From Streptomyces sulphureus DSM 40104 (GTDB lineage: Bacteria > Actinomycetota > Actinomycetes > Streptomycetales > Streptomycetaceae): DNA of 64,000 nucleotides. Numbering within the stretch: the first letter of the stretch is position 1; each line of letters starts with the position of its first letter. Below the pieces are notes generated by a model, which worked only from the letters and a program-made list of their open reading frames with translations, had not been told where the DNA came from and ran no database searches. A program made the translations under genes and the position numbers. Positions 1-8,856 of this stretch are shown one piece after another. Where the stretch lies: contig NZ_KB905819.1 in the NCBI RefSeq assembly GCF_000381025.1, positions 342,602 to 406,601 of the forward strand. Reading direction: 5' to 3'.

Positions 1-2997
1 GGTTCCTACCTGCGCTGGACAGCCGTGAGGCTGGAGCGAGCCACCGCCCCGCATCCCGGCACGCCCACCTACGCGCTGCGGACCACACCGCTGTACCTGC
101 ACGGCGATCCGGACCCGGTCCCGCTGGTCGAACTGACGGTCAACCTGCCTGCCGGCGGCGCACGGCCCGACCACCTGACTCTGGAACATTCCGGAGCGAC
201 CATTACGGTCCCGGCCTCCACGGACGGACGGGACTTCGGCATGGTGCGCCGGAGGCTCCCCGTCCCCGGCTTCACGGACAGCAGCGACTTCGTCGTCCGG
301 GCGGACGGCGCGGAGGTGCACCGTGCAACCCTCGTCCCGGCACGTCGCTGGACCCTGCATCTCATCCCCCACGTGCACCTCGATCTCGGGTTCACCGACA
401 ACCAGGCCAAGGCCGTCGAGTTGCACTGCCGCAACATCGACAAGGCGCTGGACCGCCAGGAACGGGACCCTGCGTTCCGGTTCAGCGTCGACGGCGCGTT
501 CGTCGTCCGGGAGTACCTGCGGACCCGCTCGTCGCACCGCTGCGCCCGCCTGCGTGAGGCGATCGGCGCCGGTCTGATCGGCGTCAACGCCTTCCACAGC
601 AACCTGTTGACCGGCATCACCCACCTCGAAGAGCTGGGCCGCGCCCTGGACTTCGGCCGTACGCTCCCGCCAGGACCCGGTGCCGTCCCGCGCTACGCCA
701 ACATCACCGACGTACCCACCTGGACAGGCGCCCTCCCCGCCGTGCTGCGCACAGCAGGTATCGACGCGTTCGTCGGAATGTCCAACCACCACCGGGCGGC
801 CACCGACGACAGCGACGAGGTCCACCTGGCGTCCCCCGTGCGGTGGCGGGCGCCGGACGGCAGCGAGGTGCTGGCCCACTTCGCCGATCACTATTCGCAG
901 CTACGGTTCATCGCCGCCGACCCCCAGTCGGTGGCAGGAGCGGTGAACGGCCTGGAACGCTACGTCGAGCGCTACGAACGCCCGGACTACCTCCCGTCGG
1001 ACCTCGCCCTGATCGGCACCCACGCGGACAACGAGGACCTCGCCGACGGCGACACCGGGTTCGCCGAGCGCTGGAACGCGGTCTTCGCCTATCCGCGGGT
1101 CCGTGTCTCCACGTTCGCCGACTACCTGGGCGCGGTCGCGCCCCTCCGGGAGAGGCTGCCCGTGCACCGCGCGGAGGGCGGAAGCTTCTGGGAGGACGGC
1201 CCCGCCTCCTCCGCTGCGGACGCCGCCGCCTACCGGCAGGCCCAGGTGCTGCTTCCCGCCGCCGAACACCTCGCAGCCTCCGTCCAACTGCTGGACGACA
1301 CCTACCGTCCGCACCGGGAAGCGCTGGACCGCGCCTGGGAGGGCCTGATCATCGGTGGCGAGCACACCTGGAACTGGGCCCGCGCCACCGCGCACCCGCA
1401 CGCGCCGCAGATCGAGGACCAGTTGCACTGGAAGCGGCGGGCCATCGACGACGCCGCCCGGATCTCGCTCGACGAGAGCCGCCGTACGCTGAGCCAACTC
1501 GCCGCAGCACTCGGCCTGGACGGACCGTGCGTACTCGTCCACAACCCCCACCCCTGGCCGGCGAAGCTCACCGCGGAGCTGGACCTGCCCGAGGGGAGCG
1601 CGCCCTTGGACGCCGAGGGCCGGCCCGTGCCCTTCGAAGTACTGAGCGACTGCGCAGGGATGCTGCGTGTCCGCCTCCTGCTCGAGGAGCTGCCCGCCTT
1701 CGGCTACCGCTGCATGCCCTTGAGCACCGGAGCCGGGACCGTACCCGCCGGCGAGCAGCCGACCGAGGCGTCCTCCGGCGAGCAGGCCGCCGTCCAAGCC
1801 GCGGCGGAACGCGCCCCTGTGCGGCAGCTCTCCGCCGGAGAGAACGTGACCAGCCGGGTGTGGGAGGTGAAACTGCGGGACCTCGACGGCCTTCCCACGG
1901 GCCTGCTGCATCGGCCCTCGGGCAGGGAACTCCTCGACCAGGACGCCCCGTTCGCGCTCGGTGAGCTGGTCCGGCTGACGGCCGCCGGGGCGGCGGACAG
2001 CGCGTCCCACGACCGCACGATGATCAGTCAACTGGACTCCCGCTACGGCTCGGGCGCCCCCACGCCCGTCGTGGAGGACCGGCCGTCGATGCGGCTGCTC
2101 GGCGTCCGCAACGCACCCGACGGGTTGCGGCTGCGCTGGCAGGGCTCCGGCGCGGGGCTCACCGACATCACCGTGGAGCTGCTGCTCCGGGACGCCGCCG
2201 AAACCTGCGAACTGACCGTCGAGTTGACCAAGCAGCCCGTCCTCGACATGGAGTCGACGTCCGTCGCCTTCCCCTTCCTCGTCCCCGATCCGACGGTGCG
2301 CTACGACAGGCAGCTCGGTTGGGTGGAACCGGCCTCCGACCACGGCTCCGGCTCCTCCAACGAGTGGCTGTCAGCGGCGTCCGCCGTCACCGTCACCGCA
2401 CCCGACGGACCGGGAGTCGTCTGGTCGGCTCCCGACAACCCCCTGTTCTCCTCCTCCGACCTGGTGCGCGGTGCCTGGCCGACGCGGTTCACCGCAACGA
2501 ACGGGCATCTGTACGCCTACGTCATGAACAACTTCTGGCCGTGCAACACACCACCGGCACAGCCGGGGCCCGTGCACTTCCGCTACGTCTTCGCACCCGT
2601 CGCGCAGCATCTCCCGGAAGCCGCCTCCCGGTTCGGTGCCGAGGCCCGCCTCGGTGCGCTGGCCCAGGAGACGAGCCTGCTGGACCGCTTCCCGGAAGGC
2701 AGGGCCCCGCACTTCACGGAGGGCACCCTGCCGGGCCCGGGCTCCCCGGCCGACTGCCGGGTCGGCCTGTCCTCCGCCGGAGAGGGCCGGCTGATGCTGC
2801 GGCTCGCGAACCTCCGCGCCGAAGAGAACGGAGTCGTGCTCCAACTCCCGTACGGGTACCGTCCGTCCCGGCCGGACGCACCGCAACCCGACACCGAGGG
2901 CAACCTGCGCATACGGCTCGCGCGGTACGGCGTGGCCGAACTGCCCCTCGACTCCGCGTCCGCCCCGGCGGTACCGCCGGAGGCAGGCGGGGCGTAG
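1..2997 (+). CDS. GH38-like glycoside hydrolase (alpha-mannosidase family), 5' end probably outside window
   Basis: A protein of about 990 residues resembling glycoside hydrolase family 38 (alpha-mannosidase-like, DUF5054-type). Counting from the GTG at position 25, HVHLDLGFTD at residues 116-125 matches the family's HxHxDxG zinc site, so H118 and D120 are the likely zinc ligands. A beta-rich C-terminal half follows the helical middle. There is no signal peptide, so it probably acts in the cytoplasm on imported oligosaccharides. The frame is open from the GTG to the window edge and no ribosome site precedes that GTG, so the true start is probably upstream. The neighbouring mannose genes favour a mannoside substrate, which is inference. 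Confidence 0.75.
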   Translation, partial: GSYLRWTAVRLERATAPHPGTPTYALRTTPLYLHGDPDPVPLVELTVNLPAGGARPDHLTLEHSGATITVPASTDGRDFGMVRRRLPVPGFTDSSDFVVRADGAEVHRATLVPARRWTLHLIPHVHLDLGFTDNQAKAVELHCRNIDKALDRQERDPAFRFSVDGAFVVREYLRTRSSHRCARLREAIGAGLIGVNAFHSNLLTGITHLEELGRALDFGRTLPPGPGAVPRYANITDVPTWTGALPAVLRTAGIDAFVGMSNHHRAATDDSDEVHLASPVRWRAPDGSEVLAHFADHYSQLRFIAADPQSVAGAVNGLERYVERYERPDYLPSDLALIGTHADNEDLADGDTGFAERWNAVFAYPRVRVSTFADYLGAVAPLRERLPVHRAEGGSFWEDGPASSAADAAAYRQAQVLLPAAEHLAASVQLLDDTYRPHREALDRAWEGLIIGGEHTWNWARATAHPHAPQIEDQLHWKRRAIDDAARISLDESRRTLSQLAAALGLDGPCVLVHNPHPWPAKLTAELDLPEGSAPLDAEGRPVPFEVLSDCAGMLRVRLLLEELPAFGYRCMPLSTGAGTVPAGEQPTEASSGEQAAVQAAAERAPVRQLSAGENVTSRVWEVKLRDLDGLPTGLLHRPSGRELLDQDAPFALGELVRLTAAGAADSASHDRTMISQLDSRYGSGAPTPVVEDRPSMRLLGVRNAPDGLRLRWQGSGAGLTDITVELLLRDAAETCELTVELTKQPVLDMESTSVAFPFLVPDPTVRYDRQLGWVEPASDHGSGSSNEWLSAASAVTVTAPDGPGVVWSAPDNPLFSSSDLVRGAWPTRFTATNGHLYAYVMNNFWPCNTPPAQPGPVHFRYVFAPVAQHLPEAASRFGAEARLGALAQETSLLDRFPEGRAPHFTEGTLPGPGSPADCRVGLSSAGEGRLMLRLANLRAEENGVVLQLPYGYRPSRPDAPQPDTEGNLRIRLARYGVAELPLDSASAPAVPPEAGGA

Positions 2998-3044
2998 CCG
3001 GCGAAGAGACCGGTCGGGAGCCGTGGACGGGCGGAGCCGGCGGG

Positions 3045-4067
3045 TCAGTAGTTGATCAGCGTCGTCGGGACGACCGTACGGCGCGGGGGGCTCGGCGGGC
3101 CGGTGCCCTTTCTGGGCTCCAGGTGGTCCAGCAGGAGGCGCGCGGCGCGTCGACCGATCTCGTCCGCGTCGTAGGAGACCACGGTCAGCCGGACACCCAG
3201 CATGTCCGCGGCCTCGATGTCGTCGAACCCGGCCACCGCCGTCGACGTGCCGAGGCCGCGGATGGCACGGCAGGCTCCGAGAGCGATGCGGTTGTTGGCA
3301 CAGAACAACGCGGTCGGGGCGTCGGGGAGCTCCAGCAGAGAGCGCGCGGCGGACTCCGCCGAAGCGACGTCGTCGAGACCGCGGCGCACCCACTCGTCCC
3401 GCGGCTGCACACCCGCGTCCTCCATCGCCGACCACCAGCCGCGGAACCGCTCGGCGCCCGTGAAGAGAGTGAACGGGTTCCCGAGGAAGCCGAGCGCGTG
3501 ATGACCGCTCTTCAGCAGTTCCTCGGTTGCCGCCCGCGCCCCGCCGAAGTCGTCGACGAGCACGGCATCGGCTTCGATGCCCTCGGGCGGACGGGAGGCG
3601 AGCACCACGGGCATGCCGTCGACGGCCTCGTGCCCGAGGTGCCGTTGATCGGGCCCCGCGGGGACGACGATGACTCCGTTGACCCTGCGGGAGACGAGGT
3701 CCTGGACGAGGTCGTCCTCGCGCGTCACCTGTCCCGAGGTGTTGCCCAGCACCAGCCGAAGGCCGTGTGCCTGGACGACCTCTTCGACCCCGAGCGCGAG
3801 CCGGGCGTAGAAGGGGTTCGCCAGGTTGGTGACGACGAGCCCGACCAGGCCGCTGCTCCGCCCCAGCCGCAGGCTCCGTGCAACCTCGTTGCGGCGGTAG
3901 CCCAGTTCGTTCACGGCGTCGAGAACCCGCTGTTTGGCCGACTCCCCCACGCGGGGGTTGTCCTTGAGGACCCTGGAGACGGTCATGGCGCTCACCCCGG
4001 CGTGCGCTGCGACGTCCCGCATCGTCGGGACGGAGCGCGAAGCTCCGGACTGCTCGGACCCGGACAC
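3045..4067 (-). CDS. LacI-family transcriptional regulator
   Basis: A 340-residue LacI/GalR repressor. The N-terminal helix-turn-helix (MRDVAAHAGVSAMTVSRVL, about residues 16-35) is followed by the hinge region and a type I periplasmic-binding-protein-like sensor domain that begins near GLVGLVVTNLANPFYARL. It lies last in a minus-strand run downstream of the ROK kinase and mannose-6-phosphate isomerase genes, and it converges on the GH38 gene. It probably controls the mannoside genes through the GTTATCGATAAC palindrome before the isomerase gene. The natural inducer cannot be read from sequence; a mannose-derived sugar is the likely guess. Confidence 0.9.
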   Translation of the reverse strand: MSGSEQSGASRSVPTMRDVAAHAGVSAMTVSRVLKDNPRVGESAKQRVLDAVNELGYRRNEVARSLRLGRSSGLVGLVVTNLANPFYARLALGVEEVVQAHGLRLVLGNTSGQVTREDDLVQDLVSRRVNGVIVVPAGPDQRHLGHEAVDGMPVVLASRPPEGIEADAVLVDDFGGARAATEELLKSGHHALGFLGNPFTLFTGAERFRGWWSAMEDAGVQPRDEWVRRGLDDVASAESAARSLLELPDAPTALFCANNRIALGACRAIRGLGTSTAVAGFDDIEAADMLGVRLTVVSYDADEIGRRAARLLLDHLEPRKGTGPPSPPRRTVVPTTLINY

Positions 4068-4128
4068 GCGTGCTCGTTCTCCTCGGGCAACAACCGGGCA
4101 GACACCTGCCGCCTGCCAGAACGATCCA

Positions 4129-5055
4129 TCATAGGGGGAGGGGCGTTTCTCCCCTGCTGCCCGGTGGAGCAGGCTGGGCCGCCCACCATGCTGCCCCCAA
4201 CAGTGGCGCTGTACGGGGGAGTTGCGCGGGACTCAGCCGCACAGGCGGAGCTCCGGCGTCCGCCAGGCCGGAGCGCAGCGCCCCTTCGACCACCTCCCAG
4301 GAGGTGGCGATGGAGCCGCCGACTACGAGCACGGTGGGCGCGAAGCTGGTCAACCAGGGCGCCATGGTGCGTCCCAGAGCATGGAAGGCACGCTTCAAAA
4401 CGGTGCCCGCGACCGTGTCGCCCTCCCGCGCGCGGGCGGCGATGGTGCTCACGTCCGGGACGGGCTCGGTACCGTCGAGCGCAGCGCGTGCGTACGCCGC
4501 ACGGATGCCGCGCCGGGAGACGGTGTCCTCCAGAGGCATCCCGTCCCAGGTGAGCCGGTGGGCGCTGCCCTCCGGTGGAACCAGGGGGCCGTCGTTGACC
4601 GGTGCGCCGTCGGCGAGGAAGGCCGAGCCGACGCCGCTCCCGAGGGTCAGGCAGATCGCGCGGACGTGGCCGGCGGCGGCGCCGGAAGCGTACTCGCCCA
4701 AGCCGAACGCGTCGGCGTCGTTGAGGAAGCACAGGGACGCCGGTTCCGGGCGGATGCGCTGCCGCAGGTCGGTGCCGACGTCGACGCCGTAGAGCGCTTC
4801 GAACTTGCCGACCCCCTCGAACAGCGCGATACCTGCTGCGTAGTCGAAGGGGCCCGGCACTGCCACACCCCAGCGCGCGTGCGGCGGCGCCCCGGCCCGG
4901 GTGGCAGCCGCGGCGATCCGCTCCAGGATGTCCGCCGCCGCCCCCTGAGCCGGCAGCGAGGCGCGAATCAGCTCCTCGGGCGCCCCCGACGCCTGCATGT
5001 CCACGAGGGCCGCGGTCACATGCGTCCCGCCGATCTCCAGCACGGGCTGCTTCAT
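4129..5055 (-). CDS. ROK-family sugar kinase, likely mannokinase or glucokinase
   Basis: A 308-residue ROK-family protein. It shows the N-terminal phosphate loop (LEIGGTHVTAALVD), the catalytic-Asp motif NDADAFGLGE and the glycine-rich LTLGSGVGSAF segment. Its ATG overlaps the isomerase stop by 4 nt (ATGA), so the two are translationally coupled. Coupling to mannose-6-phosphate isomerase suggests that it phosphorylates mannose. The usual ROK zinc motif CxCGxxGC is absent: the corresponding stretch reads GSAHRLTWDG and has no cysteine. It therefore belongs to a zinc-less branch or is altered. Its substrate is inferred from context only. Confidence 0.85.
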   Translation of the reverse strand: MKQPVLEIGGTHVTAALVDMQASGAPEELIRASLPAQGAAADILERIAAAATRAGAPPHARWGVAVPGPFDYAAGIALFEGVGKFEALYGVDVGTDLRQRIRPEPASLCFLNDADAFGLGEYASGAAAGHVRAICLTLGSGVGSAFLADGAPVNDGPLVPPEGSAHRLTWDGMPLEDTVSRRGIRAAYARAALDGTEPVPDVSTIAARAREGDTVAGTVLKRAFHALGRTMAPWLTSFAPTVLVVGGSIATSWEVVEGALRSGLADAGAPPVRLSPAQLPRTAPLLGAAWWAAQPAPPGSRGETPLPL

Positions 5056-6767
5056 GCCCGCTCCCGGACGTAGGCGGTCACCACGTGCACCGGCTCCTCG
5101 CCCAGCGGACGGAGCCGGTACGCGCCGACGGACGCCGGAACCGTCAGCGTCTCGGCGAACACCAGCTCGTGTACGCGTCCGTCGGCGGTCTCCACCACGA
5201 CGCCGGCGCCGGAGGAGACGTTGAGAACGTGGAACCGGCCTCCGGTGTTCTGCGGCGCCCCCGCGGAGCCGGGTTCGAGGACGACGCGGGACACCTCGTA
5301 GAACATCTCCGGCAGCGAGCCGAGGAGCTCCTCCCGCCAGCCCGCGCCCTCGCGCAGGGTCTGCGGACGCTGCATGAGGTCCCGGTGCACCGCTTCACCC
5401 TGCCTGCCGGCGTCGAGGTTGGCGAAGGCGTGCTCGTACGGCAGCGGCCTGGGGGCGCCCTCGGTGTCCTGGCGGAGCCAGTCGTAGAAGCGCAACGAGT
5501 ACAGGTACGGCGTCGCGCTCACTTCGAGGACCAGGTTCCCGACGCCGGAGGCGTGCGGTGTCCCGGCCGGGATCAGGTACAACTGCCCCTCCTCGGCGGG
5601 GTGGCTCTGCACGAAGCGCTCCACGTCCATCTCTTCGCCCCGCTCGATGGCGGCGACGGCCTGCTTGCGCATCAGTCCCAGGTCGGCGTCCTGCTGGAGG
5701 CCCAGGTAGATCCGGGCGTCTTCGTCGCCGACGGCGGTGAGGTAGTACGTCTCGTGTTGCGTGTAGGGCCAACCGAACTGCTCGCGCATGTACCGCTCCT
5801 GAGGGTGCAGATGCACGGAGAGGTTGCCGCCGCCCACGGTGTCGAGGTAGTCGAACCGGATGGGGAAAGAGGTGCCGAACGCCTCGTGCACCTCGCGGCC
5901 CAAGAACTCCTGGGGATGCAGGACGCACAGGAGCGGGAACGGCAGCTCCACTTCCGCCTGCGGCCCGTCGCCCACCAGGACACCGGCCGTGGGTGCGATC
6001 AACTCGTAGCCGAGCGCGGTGTTGCCGTTCTGCGGAGCGAAGCCCAGCCGCTCCTCTGCCCAATGCCCGCCCCATGCGGTCGAGTTGAAGTACGGACGCG
6101 TACGTACGGGGCCGCCTGCGAGGTGCCGGAGTGTTTCGCGCAGCGTGGCGCCGTCGAGCGAGGCGGGCTCGGCGTTCTGGAGGTCGAGCCAGCGGTCGAT
6201 GCGGGCGGCGTGGGCGTCTCGGTGCGCGTCGAGCACGGGCCAGTCCGCGTAGAAGAGGCGACGGAGGTCCCCGGGGGCGCTGTGCCGCCCGAGGTTGACG
6301 CCGACCGGTAGTTCTCCTGCGGTGACGGCCGCCTCGGCGTAGCGTTTCGGCAGGTCGGCGTACCAGAGCACGTCGTGTTCCAGGAGTGCGGCGCCCGGCC
6401 CGAAGACGAGCAGTAGCCCTTCGGCGGGTGTCTCCACCGTGGGCAGCGCGCGGTACACCTCGGTGACACACGCCTCTGCGAGCGGAAGGTAGTAGGGGTC
6501 GGCCTCCGGGCCGTCGCCGGTGCGTTCCAGGACGGTCGCCCAGTCGGCTTCGGCGTCGCGCAGGTCGACCACGCGGACGGGGACGCCTCGGGCTTCGAGC
6601 GCGCCGCGGAGTCCGGCTGCGGCGGCGTTCCAGTCCAGGGCGGCGGGCCCGTCGACGGCCACCACCGCCGGGCCGGGCGGGAGCGTCCCGGCGGCGGCCT
6701 CCCATCCGCGCACAACCGTCCCGCCGAGGGGTGCGTAACGGGGATTGCGCTGGTAGGAACGAGACAT
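5052..6767 (-). CDS. Class I mannose-6-phosphate isomerase
   Basis: A 571-residue cupin-type phosphomannose isomerase interconverting mannose-6-phosphate and fructose-6-phosphate. Metal-site motifs are visible in HPQEFLGREVHEAFGTSFP and SVHLHPQERYM, with a C-terminal cupin-like beta domain. At about 570 residues it matches the long two-part form of the family rather than the 390-residue ManA form. The start at 6767 (MSRSYQRNPRYAPL) is chosen because a GGAG sequence lies just upstream; the frame runs further 5' but without such a site. It overlaps the ROK kinase and is preceded by a LacI-type palindrome. Confidence 0.85.
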   Translation of the reverse strand: MSRSYQRNPRYAPLGGTVVRGWEAAAGTLPPGPAVVAVDGPAALDWNAAAAGLRGALEARGVPVRVVDLRDAEADWATVLERTGDGPEADPYYLPLAEACVTEVYRALPTVETPAEGLLLVFGPGAALLEHDVLWYADLPKRYAEAAVTAGELPVGVNLGRHSAPGDLRRLFYADWPVLDAHRDAHAARIDRWLDLQNAEPASLDGATLRETLRHLAGGPVRTRPYFNSTAWGGHWAEERLGFAPQNGNTALGYELIAPTAGVLVGDGPQAEVELPFPLLCVLHPQEFLGREVHEAFGTSFPIRFDYLDTVGGGNLSVHLHPQERYMREQFGWPYTQHETYYLTAVGDEDARIYLGLQQDADLGLMRKQAVAAIERGEEMDVERFVQSHPAEEGQLYLIPAGTPHASGVGNLVLEVSATPYLYSLRFYDWLRQDTEGAPRPLPYEHAFANLDAGRQGEAVHRDLMQRPQTLREGAGWREELLGSLPEMFYEVSRVVLEPGSAGAPQNTGGRFHVLNVSSGAGVVVETADGRVHELVFAETLTVPASVGAYRLRPLGEEPVHVVTAYVRERA

Positions 6768-6812
6768 TTCGCTACTCCGAAGGGTTTGGCCCGGTGAGCC
6801 GGAAATCTGAAT

Positions 6813-6824
6813 GTTATCGATAAC
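6813..6824. promoter_or_regulatory. LacI-type operator GTTATCGATAAC
   Basis: A perfect 12-bp palindrome with the central CG typical of LacI/GalR operators. It sits 45 bp upstream of the isomerase start, in an AT-richer patch between the MFS and isomerase genes. The nearest candidate regulator is the LacI protein at 3045-4067. Confidence 0.65.
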
Positions 6825-6915
6825 TCTAAGGTACGTGGGGCGACCTCCGTCAAGGTGCCCTGGACTGTGCGCAGTTGCCGCGGCAAGGGCCGTCGCCCCT
6901 GGACGCCTGGTGGGG

Positions 6916-8295
6916 TCAGGTGGTGCGCGCCCGCAGGGCGAGCTCGATGTCCTCGAGGCTGCGCCCCTTGGTCTCGACGACGAACCGCGCGGCAAATACG
7001 TAGGCACAGGCGCAGATCACCGCGAAGCCGAGGAAGACCCAGCCGATGCCGACGGCGTCGAGAAGCACCGGAAAGCTGAGCGAGACGACGAAGTTGGCCG
7101 CCCAGAGCAGCATGGTGCAGAAGCCCACGGCGGCACCCCGCACATGGAGCGGGAAGACCTCGCTGATCACCACCCAGCACACCGCACCCCAGGATGCGGA
7201 GAAGCTGACGATGAACGCGGCGAGGCAGCCCAGCGTGATCAACCCGACCAGGCTGAGGCCCTCGGGCTCCGGCAGCAGGAGAGAGGCCGTGGCCAGGACG
7301 ATCAGGCTCGCGCTCATGCACACCGCGCCGACCAGGAGCAGCCGCTTCCGGCCCACCTTGTCGATGAGCCAGATGGCCACCAGCGTCATGAGCACGTTGA
7401 TGGCGCCGATCCCGGTGTTGGCGTAGATGGCGGCAGAGTCGCTGAAGCCGACGTTGGTGAGCGTGGTGGGCGCGTAGTAGATGATCGCGTTGATGCCGAC
7501 GACCTGGTTGAGGACGGCCAGTCCGACGCCCACGACGAGCGCCGGGCGCAGCCACGCGGCGAAGACGTCGCGAAGTCCCGCCCGTCCGGAGGCAGTTGCT
7601 TCCACGTTGTGTATGTCGGCGAGCTCGGCCTCGACCTCGTCCGCGCGCCGGGTCCTGGCCATGACCGCACGGGCCTCGGCCTCGCGCCCGTTGCGCAGCA
7701 GCCATCGCGGAGTCTCGGGCATCAGGATCAGGCCGGCCAGCATCACGACCGAGGGCACGACCGCCAGACCCAGCATCCACCGCCAAGCCTCGTAGGGGGC
7801 CAGCAGCGCGTTGCTGACGTAGGCGACGAAGATGCCCACCGTGATCATCAGTTGGTTGAGCGTGGACACCGCGCCGCGGACGCGGGTGGAAGCCATCTCC
7901 GAGAGGTACAGCGGTACCACCACGGAAGCCGCGCCGACCCCGAGCCCCAGCAGGATGCGCGTCGCGACCAGTGCGGCGGCGTTCGGGGCGAGACCGGCAC
8001 CGAGTGCGCCGACGCTGAAGACGACAGCCGCGGCCATGCCGACGCGGCGCCGGCCGAGCGCGTCGGCCAGCCGCCCGGCCGTCGTCGCCCCCACCATCGC
8101 CCCCACCAGCAGGGAGCTGACGACGACTCCCTCCACCAGTGGGGTCAGCTCCAACTCCCGCCGGATGTACAGCAATGCCCCGGCGATGACTCCGGTGTCG
8201 TAGCCGAAGAGCAGGCCGCCGAGGGCGCCGAAGAAGTAGATGCGTCGTGTGGATGTGCCGATGCTCTTCTGGTCTGTGACTGCAGCCTGTGACAT
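6916..8295 (-). CDS. MFS sugar porter
   Basis: A 459-residue, 12-helix transporter of the MFS sugar porter family, probably a sugar:proton symporter. It starts FFGALGGLLFGYDTGVIAGAL and contains GRRRVG between helices 2 and 3, PETPRWLL after helix 6 and VETKGRSLED after helix 12, all signatures of that family. The start at 8295 (MSQAAVTDQKS) follows GGAGG with good spacing. It is upstream of and co-directional with the isomerase, kinase and regulator genes, so mannose or another sugar freed by the mannosidases is the probable cargo. The intergenic palindrome suggests that the isomerase also has its own promoter. Confidence 0.9.
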   Translation of the reverse strand: MSQAAVTDQKSIGTSTRRIYFFGALGGLLFGYDTGVIAGALLYIRRELELTPLVEGVVVSSLLVGAMVGATTAGRLADALGRRRVGMAAAVVFSVGALGAGLAPNAAALVATRILLGLGVGAASVVVPLYLSEMASTRVRGAVSTLNQLMITVGIFVAYVSNALLAPYEAWRWMLGLAVVPSVVMLAGLILMPETPRWLLRNGREAEARAVMARTRRADEVEAELADIHNVEATASGRAGLRDVFAAWLRPALVVGVGLAVLNQVVGINAIIYYAPTTLTNVGFSDSAAIYANTGIGAINVLMTLVAIWLIDKVGRKRLLLVGAVCMSASLIVLATASLLLPEPEGLSLVGLITLGCLAAFIVSFSASWGAVCWVVISEVFPLHVRGAAVGFCTMLLWAANFVVSLSFPVLLDAVGIGWVFLGFAVICACAYVFAARFVVETKGRSLEDIELALRARTT

Positions 8296-8856
8296 CGCAC
8301 GGCCTCCGAGTCTGGGAGAAGGGAAGAGACCAGGGGACGTCGTGTGGCGTGCGTTCCTGGCACCGAGGCTCCGATCGGAAGTTAACGTCACCAAAACGAG
8401 GGGTCAAGAGCCTGGGGGCATCCGTCCGGCGGCGTTCCGCGGTGTGTTCGCCGGTGTCCGCCTCTCCGTCGCCGTCAACAGGCCGCATGCGCAGCAGGGT
8501 TGACGCGACGCCGCAGGCTGAGCGTGGCCGTTCGCGTAGCCCGTAATGGGACATGCGGGTAGCGAAGGATGGCAGGTCAGCACGGAGATCTCGCCGATGC
8601 CCCGACGACGGGGACCAGGTGGGCGGTGTCGGTTGTTCCGCCTCGTACGTGCTGGATCAGGGCCTTAACTGCGAGGAAGCCGCGGCGAGTTCGTCCCGCG
8701 CCGTTGACAGCGGCCCCAGGAGGCGGCACGCTCACCTTCGGTCGTGATAACGGTAACACACGCCAGGTGCGCCGTGATCTCCGCGGGCCGCGCCCTCGCA
8801 GGGTGTCGTCGATCAGCCGCAGCGCCCTGCCCCAGCCGTGAGGAGCAGTGACGTCC
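8296..8856. other. Divergent promoter region, sugar porter / GH92
   Basis: A 561-bp gap between divergently transcribed genes. No convincing gene was found in it. It must hold promoters for both sides and contains the imperfect palindrome at 8744-8759. Confidence 0.5.
8744..8759. promoter_or_regulatory. Possible LacI-type operator GTGATAACGGTAACAC
   Basis: An imperfect palindrome (6 of 8 pairs match), about 100 bp before the GH92 start. It shares the AT-flanked central CG with the operator at 6813-6824. It is plausible as a second site for the same repressor, but weaker. Confidence 0.35.

Noticed and set aside
8577..8856. A minus-strand frame with a vague resemblance to a LacI C-terminus
   Set aside because: Too short and weak; no helix-turn-helix or ribosome site.
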